Assembly (NCBI GenBank): GCA_017590115.1
Contig: JAGGNK010012559.1
Location: 5,336,818 to 5,400,817 of the forward strand
DNA from: Montifringilla adamsi
Lineage: Eukaryota > Chordata > Aves > Passeriformes > Passeridae
Length of the DNA: 64,000 nt
Direction of reading: 5' to 3'
How positions within the stretch are numbered: position 1 is the stretch's first letter; each line of letters opens with the position of its first letter. The notes beneath the pieces were generated by a model, which had not been told where the DNA came from, did not search any database, and saw only the letters and a list, made by a program, of their open reading frames with translations. Positions 49,601-60,539 of the stretch are shown here, one piece after another. The translations under genes and the position numbers were made by a program.

Positions 49601-52600
49601 CTCGGCGTATGGGAGGGCAGATAAGCTGCAGCAGGAGGGGCTGGAGCTGCTCGGCGCTTTCCTCCCCCTTCCTTCCCGGGCAGGGTGACGTGGGTGTGGA
49701 AAAATGTGCATGTGTTGGGTCCTGTGCAGCCTCTGTCGCTGCTCTCCATCCATGGAGTTTCTGTTTCTCGCTCTCCCCGCTCCCTCCCCGACTTTCAGTG
49801 TAAGCTTTGCGTCCTGTACGTCAGCCCAGACGGAAAGATCTCGCTGTTCCCTGGCAGGGAAGGGCCAGCTCGGGCCGTGAGTGGCTCTGTCTCATGTCCA
49901 GTTCTGCTGGACTCGCTCCAGGACCTCACAGCCTCTGTCCTGGGGTTTGTGGAGCTCAAGGTGCTCACAAATCCCCAGCAGAATCCATCTCCTGAACAGA
50001 TGTGGGTCTAACCTCAGCACCTGGCTCGCTTCCCTCCTTCCTTCTCCCCTCCTCCCCTGAGTGGTGGGGGGCCCTGGGTGCCTGTGGTGTCCCCGGGGTG
50101 CTGGAGCAGGGCAGAGCTCTGCCCTGGCTGTCCTGCAGCAGGACAGGGGTTATGAGACCCACGGGATGAATAGGGCAGATGCCCTTGCTGGCAGATCCTG
50201 CAGGAATTGCTGCCAAGGCCCAGCACTTGAGCAGTCCCCTCTGATCCTCTGTTGCATTTTGCATCCCATGTCCCTGCTCCTGCAGCTCTGGAAGGGCTGG
50301 GCAGAGGTGGAGGAAGGAGCCAGCCTGCTGCTGGTTTGCTCCACTGCTGCCAGCAGAGCAGGGCTGACCCCAGGAGCAGGGCTTGGGGGACCTTGGCAGC
50401 AAAGCCAAGCTGGTGAGAGGTTTTTGGCTGCTGGGGAGCAGGGCTGAGCTGCCTGGCTGCTCCCCAGCTGCTCCCCAGCCCTTGCCAGGATGAGGGGGGT
50501 GATTACATCCTGCTGAACACAGCAGTGCTGCCTGGGGGAGAGGTCAGGACTGGGGGTGGAAGCCCAAGGCAAGAGCAGATCAATCACTTCAGTGGAAGGA
50601 GACACCTCTGTTAGTGCAAGGAAAGCTCTTCCCTGGAACTCGAGTCAGCTCTTCTGACCCTGCAACACCTGACCTGCTGCCTCCAGCCCTGGTTTGGATC
50701 TGGGCAGCTCAGGAGCCCCCAGAGGAGATGCCTGAACCCCACGGGATGTGTGGAAGCAGGCAGAGCTGGGCTGCTCAGGCTGTGCCCACAAGGCTGACAC
50801 TTTGTTCTCTCAAAGGATCATGTTCTCCACCCCTTTTGCCATCATCTCCTACTTCCTCATCTGGTTTGTGCCAGACATCTCCACAGGACAAGTGATGTGG
50901 TATCTTGTCTTCTACTGTGCCTTCCAGACCCTCGTGACGGTGAGTCAGGCTCTGCTCACACCTGGCACGGAGGCTGCCAAGCCCTGCCAACCCCTGAGCT
51001 GCACAGAGGGGCAGAAACCACCCTGCCCCAGGTCCCTCGGGCTGTGACATCCTCCCTGAGCCAATTCTCCTTGTGCCATTGCAGTGCTTCCACGTGCCTT
51101 ACTCAGCACTCACCATGTTCATCAGCAGGGAGCAGAGCGAGCGGGATTCGGCCACTGCCTACCGTGAGAGCTCCCCTTTCTTTTCCTGCCCCCTTTCTTT
51201 CTTTTCCTGCCCCCTTTCTTTCTTTTCCTGCCCCCTTTCTTTCTTTTCCTGCCCCCTTTCTTTCTTTTCCACCCCCTTTCTTTTCCACCCCCTTTCTTTT
51301 TCCTTGGGGATTTGGACATTTCTCCCCGGGAAGGGCAGTGAATCCCAGCTGGGGATGCCCTGCCGTGGACAGGGGCTGTGCTCAGCCCTGCTGTCCTCTC
51401 CCTGCAGGAATGACCGTGGAGGTGCTGGGCACTGTGCTGGGCACTGCCATCCAGGGCCAGATCGTTGGCAAAGTGGACACTCCCTGCGTGGGGAGCCCCT
51501 TCTTCTTCGGCTTGACCAACTCCTCGGTGGCCATGGAGGAGCTGAACATGACCCACGACACCGGGTCTCTCACAGACACTGTAAGCTGGGGGTCCCCTGG
51601 TGTGTGCTCCCCTTGGGGCAGGGGCTGAGCCCCTTCCCCCAGGCTGCAGGGGCTGAGCCCCCTCCTCTGGCTGCAGGGGCTGAGCACCCTCCCCTGGCTG
51701 AGCCCCTTCCCCCTGGCTGCAGGGCTGAGCCCCCTCTTCTGGCTGAGCCCCTTCCCCCTGGCTGAGCCCCCTCCCCTGGCTGCAGGGCTGAGCCCCTTCC
51801 CCCAGGCTGCAGGGCTGAGCCCCCTCCCCTGGCTGCAGGGCTGAGCCCTCTCCTCTGGCTGCAGGGCTGAGCCCCTTCCCCCTGGCTGAGCCCCTTCCCC
51901 CTGGCTGAGCCCCCTCCCCTGGCTGCAGGGCTGAGCCCCCTCCCCTGGCTGCAGGGCGGAGCCCCCTCCCCTGGCTGCAGGGCTGAGCCCCCTCCCCAGG
52001 CTGAGCCCCTGCCCTGACTGCTGCTCCCTCTCTTGCACAGAGAAATGCCTACATGATCGCTGCGGGGGTCATCGGGGGGCTCTACATGCTCTGTGCCCTC
52101 ATCCTGCTGCTGGGCGTGAAGGAGAGGAGAGGTGAGGCTGCACAGGGGCTGGAATGCTCAGGACTCTGGCTGCAGGGCTGAGCCCCCTCCCCAGGCTGAG
52201 CCCCTGCCCTGACTGCTGCTCCCTCTCTTGCACAGAGAAATGCCTACATGATCGCTGCGGGGGTCATCGGGGGGCTCTACATGCTCTGTGCCCTCATCCT
52301 GCTGCTGGGCGTGAAGGAGAGGAGAGGTGAGGCTGCACAGGGGCTGGAATGCTCAGGACTGGTGGAAATGCTGCTGTTCCTTCCTCTCCAGGAGGCTGGC
52401 TGAGCTTTTGGCCCCTCATTTGTGGCTCTCCCCGAGAAGAGGGGCAGGTGGAGCTGAGCTCTGGGTCTGGGGAGGTGCTGCACGAGGCCAGAGCACCTCT
52501 GGGGTCTGTTAGATAACCTTTATCTCACCCATTTTTGGCTGGCCAAGGTTGCCAGTGCCAACCAGGGCATCTCAGGGGGATGTGATATCCAAACTTCTGT

Positions 52601-55600
52601 CCTTCCTTCTCCCTGCTTATCCTGGGGGAATCAGCTGCTCCATGGGGCTGGGATGCTGTGGGTGGTCAGGGCTTGTGGAGGGTGCTGAGCAGGGGGATGG
52701 GGCACCCAGGGGTGCTGTTTTGGGGGGGCTCTAACGCTGGGCTGATCTCTGCTCCCCAGAGTCCTGTGAGCTGCAGTCGGACGAGCCTGTCTCCTTCTTC
52801 CAGGGGCTGAAGCTGGTGATGAACCACGGGCCCTACATCAAGCTCATCGCTGGCTTCCTCTTCACCTCGCTGGCCTTCATGGTGAGCTGGAAGGGCTGGG
52901 GACAGGGAGCAGGGGACAGGGAGCAGCAGTGGGGGTGGCTGTGGGAATGATCCCAGGGGCTGGGAGCACCCAGGTGGTGGGTGAGCCAGAGCTGCCCCGG
53001 GCAGAGGATGTGGCCTTGTGCCCTCGGTCAATGGCTGCTTTCTTCCTCTCTCTGTGCTGGGAGTGTGGCTGTGTGGGGACAGATGTGTCCTCCCTGACCC
53101 CTGCCTGCACTGGGGGCACAGCTGTGTGGGGACAGACATGTCCCTCTGGGGTGGCTGTGTGTCCTTCCTGACCCCTGTCTGTGCTGGGAGTGTGGCTGTG
53201 TGAGGACACACGTGTGCCCCCAGGGTGGCTGGGTGTCCCTCCTGGGGTTCTGGGTGTCCCCCCTGACCCCTGTCTGCACTGGGGGTATGGCTGTGTGGGG
53301 ACAGACATGTCCCTCTAGGGTGCTGGGTGTCCCCGTGACCCCTGCCTGCGCTGGGATTGTGGCTGTGTCAGGACAAACGTGTCCCCCCTGACCCCTGTCT
53401 GCACTGGGGATGTGGCTGTGTGGGGACAGGCATGTCCCTCAGGGTGCTGAGTGTCCCCCCTGACCCCTGTCTGTGCTGGGGGTATGGCTATGTGGGGACA
53501 GACATGTCCCCCAGGGTGGTGGGTGTCCCCCCGACCCCTGTCTGCACTGGGGGTATGGCTATGTGGGGACAGACATGTCCCCCTAGGGTGCTGGGTGTCC
53601 CCCTGACCCCTGCCTGCGCTGGGATTGTGGCTGTGTGGGGACAGACATGTCCCCCAGGGTGGTGGGTGTCCCCCCTGACCCCTGTCTGCACTGGGGATGT
53701 GGCTGTGTGGGGACAGACATGTCCCCCTAGGGTGCTGGGTGTCCCCCCTGACCCCTGCCTGTGCTGGGATTGTGGCTGTGTGGGGACAGACATGTCCCCC
53801 CTGACCCCTGTCTGTGCTGGGGGTATGGCTGTGTCAGGACAAACGTGTCCCCCCTGACCCCATCTGCCTTTTCCACAGCTGCTGGAGGGAAACTTTGCCC
53901 TCTTCTGCACCTACACCCTGGGCTTCCGCAACGAGTTCCAGAACATTCTCCTGGCCATCATGGTGGGTACGGCCCTGTCCTGCAGCCCTCGTGGGGCTGG
54001 GGCTGTAGGGGGGTCCAGTGGGTGCTCTCTGGGGGCTGGTTTGGGCTGAGGGGAGGGACAGGGACACGGGGACAGTGATCAGAGGTGCCCTGGGACAATT
54101 GGAGGGAGAAGAAGCTGCCAAATGCTTGCAGAGGCTGGGTGGGCTGGCAGGAACAGCGGGGCCTTTGTGAGCCAGGCCACAGATGGGGGACACAGGAGCC
54201 ATGGGGGCCTTTTGTCCCAACCCTGCCACTTGTCTCCCTCCCCTCCCCTCTTTGAGAAAAGGATCTCAGTGTTTACTGCCAGGAACACGGAGCAAAACAG
54301 CTCCCTGAGAGCTCTTTGCAGCTCGCCTCGTTCCTGGAAGCGCTTCCCACCCTCTCCTCAGCGGGGAGGAAAGGCCCAAGGTGCCATGGTGCCCGCAGAG
54401 CCTGGCTGCTGGCCACGCTGTGGGCTGGGGACAAGATCAGGTCCCTTCCCAGCACTGAGGGTTGAGTCAGATCCTCCCTCTGTCGGGGCAGGTGTGGAGC
54501 CAGGGCTCCGCTCTGGGGGAGGAGGTGGCCCCACACGCCACGTGTGGCTTTGTGCCAGCCCCCGAGCGTGTGGCAATCCCAGGTGCTGGAACTGGGATGG
54601 GAGGAGGCCGTGCCAGGAGCTGGGAAGGGCCTTGCCAGCAGACAAGAGCCACCACCGTGACCCTTCTGTCCCCACAGCTCTCGGCCACCTTGACCATTCC
54701 CTTCTGGCAGTGGTTCCTGACCCGTTTTGGGAAGAAGACAGCTGTCTACGTGGGGATCTCAGTGAGTGTCCCCTCGGCTGTGGGCTGCACGTGGGGATCA
54801 CGGCATGAGCACAGCTCCCCCAAAAGAGCACAGAGCTGGGCAGGGGCTGCTGCTAGTGACAATTTGGTGCCTGTCCTCCTCCTGTTGTTTTTGCTGTCCT
54901 GGGTGTGTTGTGGGGCTCAGGGAGGGACACTGCACCTCTGGCAGGGCTGGGATATGGGGAGGGGGGAAAAGCCAGGGGGTCTGGGCCAGGTCCTGGTGAT
55001 GCCAACCTGCTCTCTGCCCCCTCTGCAGTCTGCCATCCCCTTCCTCATCGTCGTGGTTGTCCTGGACAGTAACCTCTTTGTCACCTACGTGGTGGCCGTC
55101 GCCGCCGGCATCAGCGTGGCAGCCGCCTTCCTCCTGCCCTGGTGAGTGTGAGGGGCTTCCAGAGCCTGCCAGGGGCCTTAAAAACCCTCAGAAGGTTTTT
55201 TTTTTTGCCATGTCTTCAGCCCCACGTGGGGCTCCTGAGGGAAATGCTCTCAGCAGAGGGGAGGTGGCTTTGTTGTGCCAGCCCTGGTGGTCACCGTCCC
55301 TCTCTCTGCACAGGTCCATGCTGCCAGATGTCATCGATGACTTCAAGCTGCAGCACCCCAGCTCCCGTGGCCACGAGGCCATCTTCTTCTCCTTCTATGT
55401 CTTCTTCACCAAGTTCACTGCTGGGGTCTCCCTGGGCATCTCCACGCTCAGCCTGGAGTGAGTTCCTGCCTGGGAACTGAGTGGGGGGACAGGGAGGGAG
55501 GCGCTTCCCAACCTCTGGGAGGGGATTTATGAGCCCTAAATCCAGCTGTTGCCCCAAAGCTCTCCCCACAGGGAGCAGGGAGCCCCTGCAAACCCTGTTT

Positions 55601-56185
55601 CCTTTGTCTGAAGGTGCCTTTCTGCCCTCAGCTTCGCAGGGTACCAGACCCGGGGCTGCTCCCAGCCTGGCCAGGTGAACTTCACCCTGAAGATGTTGGT
55701 GTCCGCTGTGCCCGTGGGGCTGATCCTGCTGAGCCTGCTGCTGTTCAAGCTCTACCCCATCGACGAGGAGAAGAGGAGCAAAAACAAGAAAGCCCTGCAG
55801 GATTTAAGGTGAGCGTCAGGCAGCAAGCACGGCCCGTGGGGGTGTGTGTGGGGGCAGGATCAGACGGGTTGGGACACACTGGGGCTTGTCCAGGGATCCT
55901 CCAGAACCCGTGGGCGGTGGCATGAGGGAAGGGCTGACTTGTTTTCCCAATCCCAGCTTCCAAAGGGATGGTGTGAAGTGTTGGGAGATCAGCAGGAACC
56001 CGCCCCAGCTGCTTGTGAGGTGCTGACATCCCTCTGGCAGCTCCTGTTCCCCAGGGCAGATATTACTGGGCTGCAGACCTTACTCCTGTGAGTTAATCCA
56101 TGCTTCATTCCCAACTCTTTCCCCCAGGGAGGAGAGCAACAGCAGCTCGGAGTCGGACAACACAGAGCTGGCCAGCATCGTGTGA
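46687..56185 (+). CDS. MFSD2A: MFSD2A, sodium-dependent lysophosphatidylcholine symporter 1
   Basis: Twelve-helix MFS transporter that carries LPC-DHA across brain endothelium. Exons: 46687-46875, 46965-47087, 47588-47712, 50816-50939, 51085-51163, 51408-51580, 52041-52131 (or duplicate 52236-52326), 52760-52881, 53879-53962, 54678-54761, 55029-55141, 55314-55457, 55632-55808, 56128-56185 (TGA). One copy of exon 7 gives about 561 residues (human 543). All junctions are GT-AG and in phase. Motifs: [22 protein letters not shown] with the paired aspartates, [29 protein letters not shown], extracellular NSS and NMT N-glycosylation sites, [20 protein letters not shown], and [12 protein letters not shown] with its lysine. 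The C-terminus is [10 protein letters not shown]. The start is the only in-frame ATG in exon 1 (stop TGA at 46681-46683); GLLPPALRQ there matches human GLLPTSILQ, but the residues before it are unsupported. Confidence 0.95.
47713..50815 (+). other. MFSD2A: MFSD2A intron 3
   Basis: The longest intron (3.1 kb), without recognisable exons or repeats. Stretches at about 48,400-48,820 and 49,540-49,640 have mixed composition and motifs such as GAATTATACC, GGAATAGCT and TTAAAATTAGCC, as expected for conserved intronic enhancers, but this cannot be proved from one genome. Confidence 0.45.
51171..51300. repeat. 21-bp polypyrimidine minisatellite in MFSD2A intron 5
   Basis: About five to six units of TTCTTTCTTTTCCTGCCCCC type start only about 8 bases after the exon 5 donor (51164). 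The plus strand is almost pure pyrimidine, so intramolecular triplex formation is possible. Confidence 0.9.
51620..51970. repeat. Minisatellite of CTGGCTGCAGGGCTGAGCCC units in MFSD2A intron 6
   Basis: Variable units of about 13-27 bases built from GGCTGCAGGG, GCTGAGCCCC and TTCCCCCTGG or CTCCCCTGG fill most of intron 6. The array continues into the exon 7 duplication unit. Confidence 0.9.
51971..52360 (+). repeat. MFSD2A: Tandem duplication of MFSD2A exon 7, 2 x 195 bp
   Basis: Copy 1 is 51971-52165 and copy 2 is 52166-52360, identical as read. Each has minisatellite sequence, acceptor CTCTCTTGCACAG, the 91-base exon (52041-52131 and 52236-52326) and donor GTGAGGC. The exon encodes [10 protein letters not shown] to V-K-E-R-R, a transmembrane helix, in phase 0 to 1. 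Splicing both copies shifts the frame. Confidence 0.92.
53040..53870. repeat. About 70-bp minisatellite in MFSD2A intron 8
   Basis: About eleven units contain CTGACCCCTGTCTGCACTGG, GTGTGGCTGTGTGGGGACAG and ACATGTCCCCC. It fills most of the 1 kb intron between exons ending 52881 and starting 53879. Unit lengths near a multiple of three leave long open frames that are not genes. Confidence 0.92.
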
Positions 56186-56720
56186 CCCAGGCTGGGTGTG
56201 CTGCTCACGCTGGGGCTCCCCAGGGGCTCGTTCCCTCCGGGCTGGCCCAGCCTGGTGGCCCTGGAGGTGCTGGAGGAGCCGTGGGGAGCATCCACTGCCT
56301 CCAACTCGGGATCTGTGCCCGTCCCGTGCCTTGCACGGGGCCCACAGAGCGCTGGTAGTGTACATTACACACGTGGTGCTGCCTCACCAGGGACAAGCAC
56401 TCTCCCTGCCGGGCTCTGGAGGGCAGGGAAGCCCAGGCTGGCATGGTTTTGCCTGGATCAGCCGTGCCCAGTGCCCTGCCTGGAGTTGATTGTTAGTGTA
56501 CATTACACTGTCAGTGTGCCCGCGCCCAGGACGTGAGCTCACCTCTGCTGTCTCTACAGAGGGCACTAATGTGGGACCTGTGCTTTTTTTACACAGCCTA
56601 ATTAACTTAATGATGTAAATATGGAGCCGTTTGCTGTTTGTATATATCTGTACAGAACCCAAACCCGAGGACCTGTTAATATTAATTTACATAAAAGTGG
56701 GGGAAGTCGGCAGCGGGTGT
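56186..56720 (+). other. MFSD2A: MFSD2A 3'UTR
   Basis: Non-coding sequence after the TGA. The interval contains two copies of TAGTGTACATTACAC (about 56357 and 56494) and an AT-rich end with TTAATATTAATTTACATAAA near 56675-56694. No canonical AATAAA is seen; CATAAA at about 56689-56694 is the best candidate signal. Confidence 0.5.
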
Positions 56721-59498
56721 GAAGAATTTCTTTTTTCACTCATCTGGGGTTTTTCACGGCTGTCAGCAAGCCCTGGGTCTCTTTAGACACCACGGGGTGC
56801 AGGATTGACTTTTCCTGAGCTGTGGTGCAGGAATGCCATAATCCAGGCAGGAGCTGTGCTCAGCCCCTTGCCCCCGTGCAGCTCCTTGTGTCGCAGCCAC
56901 CCAACAAAGGCTCCATTATTTCCTCCTTTTCAAGAGGGGGGTGGAGGGAGGAATGAAATCAAAGTGCTGCCAGCAGGGATGGTGAACTCCAGGCTGGAAA
57001 CAGGAGAGGCAGCTGGGGAGCGGAGAGAAAGGGAATGTGGGCTGTGGGTGACACTCAACACTGGCGGAGTGCTGGGGAGCACTAATCTCCCTGGATATTT
57101 ATACCCCCTCTCGCATTCCCTGCTCCCACAGCAGCAAGGGGCAGAGCCCTGCCCTCCCCAGCACCTCCAGCAGCAAGTGCAACTGGAGAAAAAAAGGGGC
57201 TGGAAGCAGCCACATCCATGGCTGGGGTGAAATCCCAGCCTGTGCTGGCTCTGCTCTGTCCCCAAGGGGACAGGGGCTGCTGCCTTTTGTTGAGCACATT
57301 GGTCACACTGAGAAGCTGCTGGGGCCGGGGCTGAGCTGAGAGTTTGGGGGGTTTGGGGGGAAGGATGTGGCTCATCCTTTGTTCCACATTTGGGTACAAA
57401 GGACAGGAATGAGGATGGGGTTTAAAAATAGCCAGAGGGATCAGCTGGGAATGCTCCAGCGGGCCCCTGTGGCTGGGGAAGAAGGCAGAGGGGTGGGGAG
57501 GAGGGATGGGGATGAAGGATGGGAGCTGGTTTTGTGCTCAGCAGGGCCCCATGGCTGTGTCTGGGGAGCTCCCTAGGGCAGGACACCAGGAGGACAAAGC
57601 CACCTCTCTCTGCAGCCCCTGTGGTGGGGCAGGAGGGTGTCAGGAGCATCTTCTGCAAGAGGAGGAGGAGGAGGAAGGCTCCAGCCAAGAGAGCTCAGAG
57701 TTGTTGGGAATGTTCTGACCCCTGCACTGCTCCTGGCCAGGAGTTATCCCAGCCATGGCCATGACCTGGCTCCTCTCAGGGGTGTGGGCAGTGCTGCTGC
57801 TCCAAGGCTTTCAAAGATTGCTGCGAGCCTTTGTTTGGTTTTTTTTTTCTCAAAGAGTTCCAACAGAAATAAGGGACACTTTATTCTTTGCCTCCTTGTT
57901 TTTTTGGCTCTGTGGAGTTCACGAGGAGGAGTCTCTGGGTTTTTTGCAACCATCCAGAGGAGCTTGAACTGGCGTCTGGATATTCCTCACTAAGCATGCC
58001 TCCTCTGTTTGAGGCTTTGAAGAAAATGAGATGTGTGGGGGGAAAGTGACCATGAGAGCTGATAACACTCGAGCCCTGGGCAGAGCTCCAGCCTGGGAGC
58101 AAGGCTTGTGCTCCAGTTTGGTTACAGAGGGTTTCACTCCAAGCATGCAGAAGAAATGGGTGGGGAAAAAAAACACACACACAGGTGTTGCCTGTACCTA
58201 CAGCTGTGCTCTGGTTTAATCCACACACACCTTGGGCCTGGAGAAAATGCATCAAAATGCTGGGAAGCACCTCCCTGCAGAGCTGGGGTGGCAGGATTGC
58301 CACATCCTCCGGGTGAGGGGCAGGGAATCAGAGGCAGGAGGTGGAAAAGGCGTTTCCAGCTGTGTGCCCACACCTGCCCAGTTGTGTGATCAGCCCTGGG
58401 TCCCAGCTGTGGGGTGCCACAGGCTCCTGGGCCAGCCCTGACCTTGGGGGGCCTGTGCAGGAGGGGAGCAGAGGACTGCAAAGGGGACAAAATCAAAAAG
58501 CAGCACATGAACCTGCAGAGCTCCATCCTCTGGCACGATGGACCTCAGTGGCTCAGGCAGGAGTGACAATTCCAGAGGTGACAGTCTATTTACCCTGCAG
58601 GGGAAAAGTGGAAGTGTGGAGTCTCTCCTTGCAGAAGGAGAGGAATAAACCCCCTCCTTACCTGCAGGGAAAAAACAAAAAGCCTCGGGTTTATCTGGCA
58701 GCAGGGTCTGTGAAATATCCCAGTGGAAAGGATGGATTTCCCTGGACTGGAAGGATCCAGGAGCAGCAGGAATTGCCCAGGGCTGGCTCCAAACACCTCA
58801 AGCTGAGCCAACAACAGGTTCCCACAGGCAGGGTGTCACCTCAGAGTCCCCAGAGAGGCTGGCTCAGGGGACAGATCCAGCTGGAAATCAGCTCAGCCTG
58901 GGAAGGAGCAGCAGGAATGCTGGAGCAGGGCTGTGCTCGGGACAAGTGCTGGGCTCTGTCACCACCTGGGGACAGCAGAGTTAACCCAGGCCAGCTGTGC
59001 ACGATGGCTGTCACAGCTGTCCCCAGGGGTCACCCTGTCTGTGCCACCAGGCTGAGGTCACTCCATTCGTCTGCAAACACAGGCTGACGTGTTTTGGTGG
59101 GCTTTGGTTAATATTTTGCAAGAGCCACCGTTCCCAAGTTTGTTAGCAGCCCCAGGGCTGCTGCACGTGGACAGAAACGATGGGGCAGTGACGTGATTTC
59201 CTGCTGAAAAAAAAAAAATAAAACCCAACCAAAAAAACCCCCCCCCCAAAAAAAACCATAAATCCATTTTCCCAGGGAAAATGAAGCTGGGCTGCAGTGC
59301 CCCCCTCACCCCACCACAAGGGACAAGTGCTCTCCTGTGGCTGCAAATACCCAAAGGCTGCTGTCAGAGACAAAACAGGGCTGAAACATGAAGCAAATAT
59401 TCCCATGGTGCTTGGAGAAAAGGGGGATGGAGGCACCAGCCACGGGGCAGGGATGGAGCAGGCCAGGTCACCGACACACACCGCTCCTGTGTGTGCCA
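56721..59498. other. Intergenic downstream of MFSD2A
   Basis: No exon was recognised. A/C homopolymer-rich sequence lies at 59205-59262 (A-runs and a C-run) and a (GAG)n tract at about 57659-57676. Confidence 0.55.
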
Positions 59499-59725
59499 GG
59501 AACTGGGTTTTTATCCCTCCAGGAACTGGGTTTTTATCCCTCTAGGAACTGGGTTTTTATCCCCCTAGGAACTGGGTTTTTATCCCTCCAGGAACTGGGT
59601 TTTTATCCCTCCAGGAACTGGGTTTTTATCCCTCTAGGAACTGGGGTTTTATCCCTCCAGAACTGGGTTTTTATCCCTCCAGAACTGGGTTTTTATCCCT
59701 CTAGGACTGGGTTTTTATCCCTCCA
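59499..59725. repeat. 22-23-bp minisatellite, about ten copies
   Basis: The unit is GGAACTGGGTTTTTATCCCT plus CCA or CTA. Early units are nearly identical, and the last three lose one or two bases (GAACTGGG, GACTGGG). Confidence 0.95.
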
Positions 59726-60299
59726 GGAACCGCGTTCAGCCCTACGGACCCAGCCCAGGAGCAGACCCCGCTGGGGCAGGGCAGGACCAGCCCCGCTCTC
59801 CTATTCCCCGTTCTCAGGTTACTTTTTGTTCCTCTCCCCGTTCCCTGGGATTTCTCCTTCCTCTCCCCATGGATGCTGCCCACCCGGATCCCCCGAGGCA
59901 GGACCTGGCTGCTTCTTCCCTACAGCGACTTTCAGGGTTCTGTAAAACACGAAGCACTGGCCGCACGCAAAAGAGGCACAGGCGGTGTCTGATTTTCTAT
60001 TTGGCATTCTTATTTTCTGTTCTGCATCACGCCTGATGCTGACGGGGACGGGGCAAGGGGCACAGTGGGCAAGGTGGAGAACGAGCCGAGAAAACCAGAA
60101 AGGAGTTTGGGTGAGGTCGGGAGATGCGAGCAGCGGGGTCTGCCGAGCGCTCTGCCCGGGCAGGGGGAGAGCTGGGGGACCCCAAGGGAAGGGGGGGACC
60201 GTGAGCGGGGGGCTCCCATCCCGGACCGTGAGCGGGGGGCTCCCCATCCCGGACCCGCGGCTCGCAGCGCCGGGAGAGCAAAGCCTCGGAGGGTTCGGG

Positions 60300-60535
60300 G
60301 TGCCGCAGCGGGAACCGGGAGCGGCAGAGCCTCACCGGGAGCGGCACAGCATCACCGGGTGTCGGTGGAGCCTCACCGGGAGCGGCACAGTCCCCCCCGG
60401 GTGGCACCGGAGCCTCACCGGCAGCGGCACAGCCTCACCGGGTGGCACCGGAGCATCACCGGGGTGTCGGCAGAGCCTCACCGGTGTCAGCACAGCCTCA
60501 CCGGTGTCGGAAGAGCCTCGCTAGGTGTCAGCAGA
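60300..60535. repeat. GC-rich minisatellite (GAGCCTCACCGGGAGCGGCAC units)
   Basis: About ten variable units of 20-25 bases combine AGCCTCACCGG or AGCATCACCGG with GAGCGGCACAG, GTGGCACCG or GTGTCGGC. The array sits at the left shoulder of the CpG island. Confidence 0.85.
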
Positions 60536-60539
60536 GCCC

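Noticed and set aside
53040..53860. Long plus- and minus-strand open frames with repeating peptides
   Set aside because: They are translations of the intron 8 minisatellite and lie between two well-defined MFSD2A exons.
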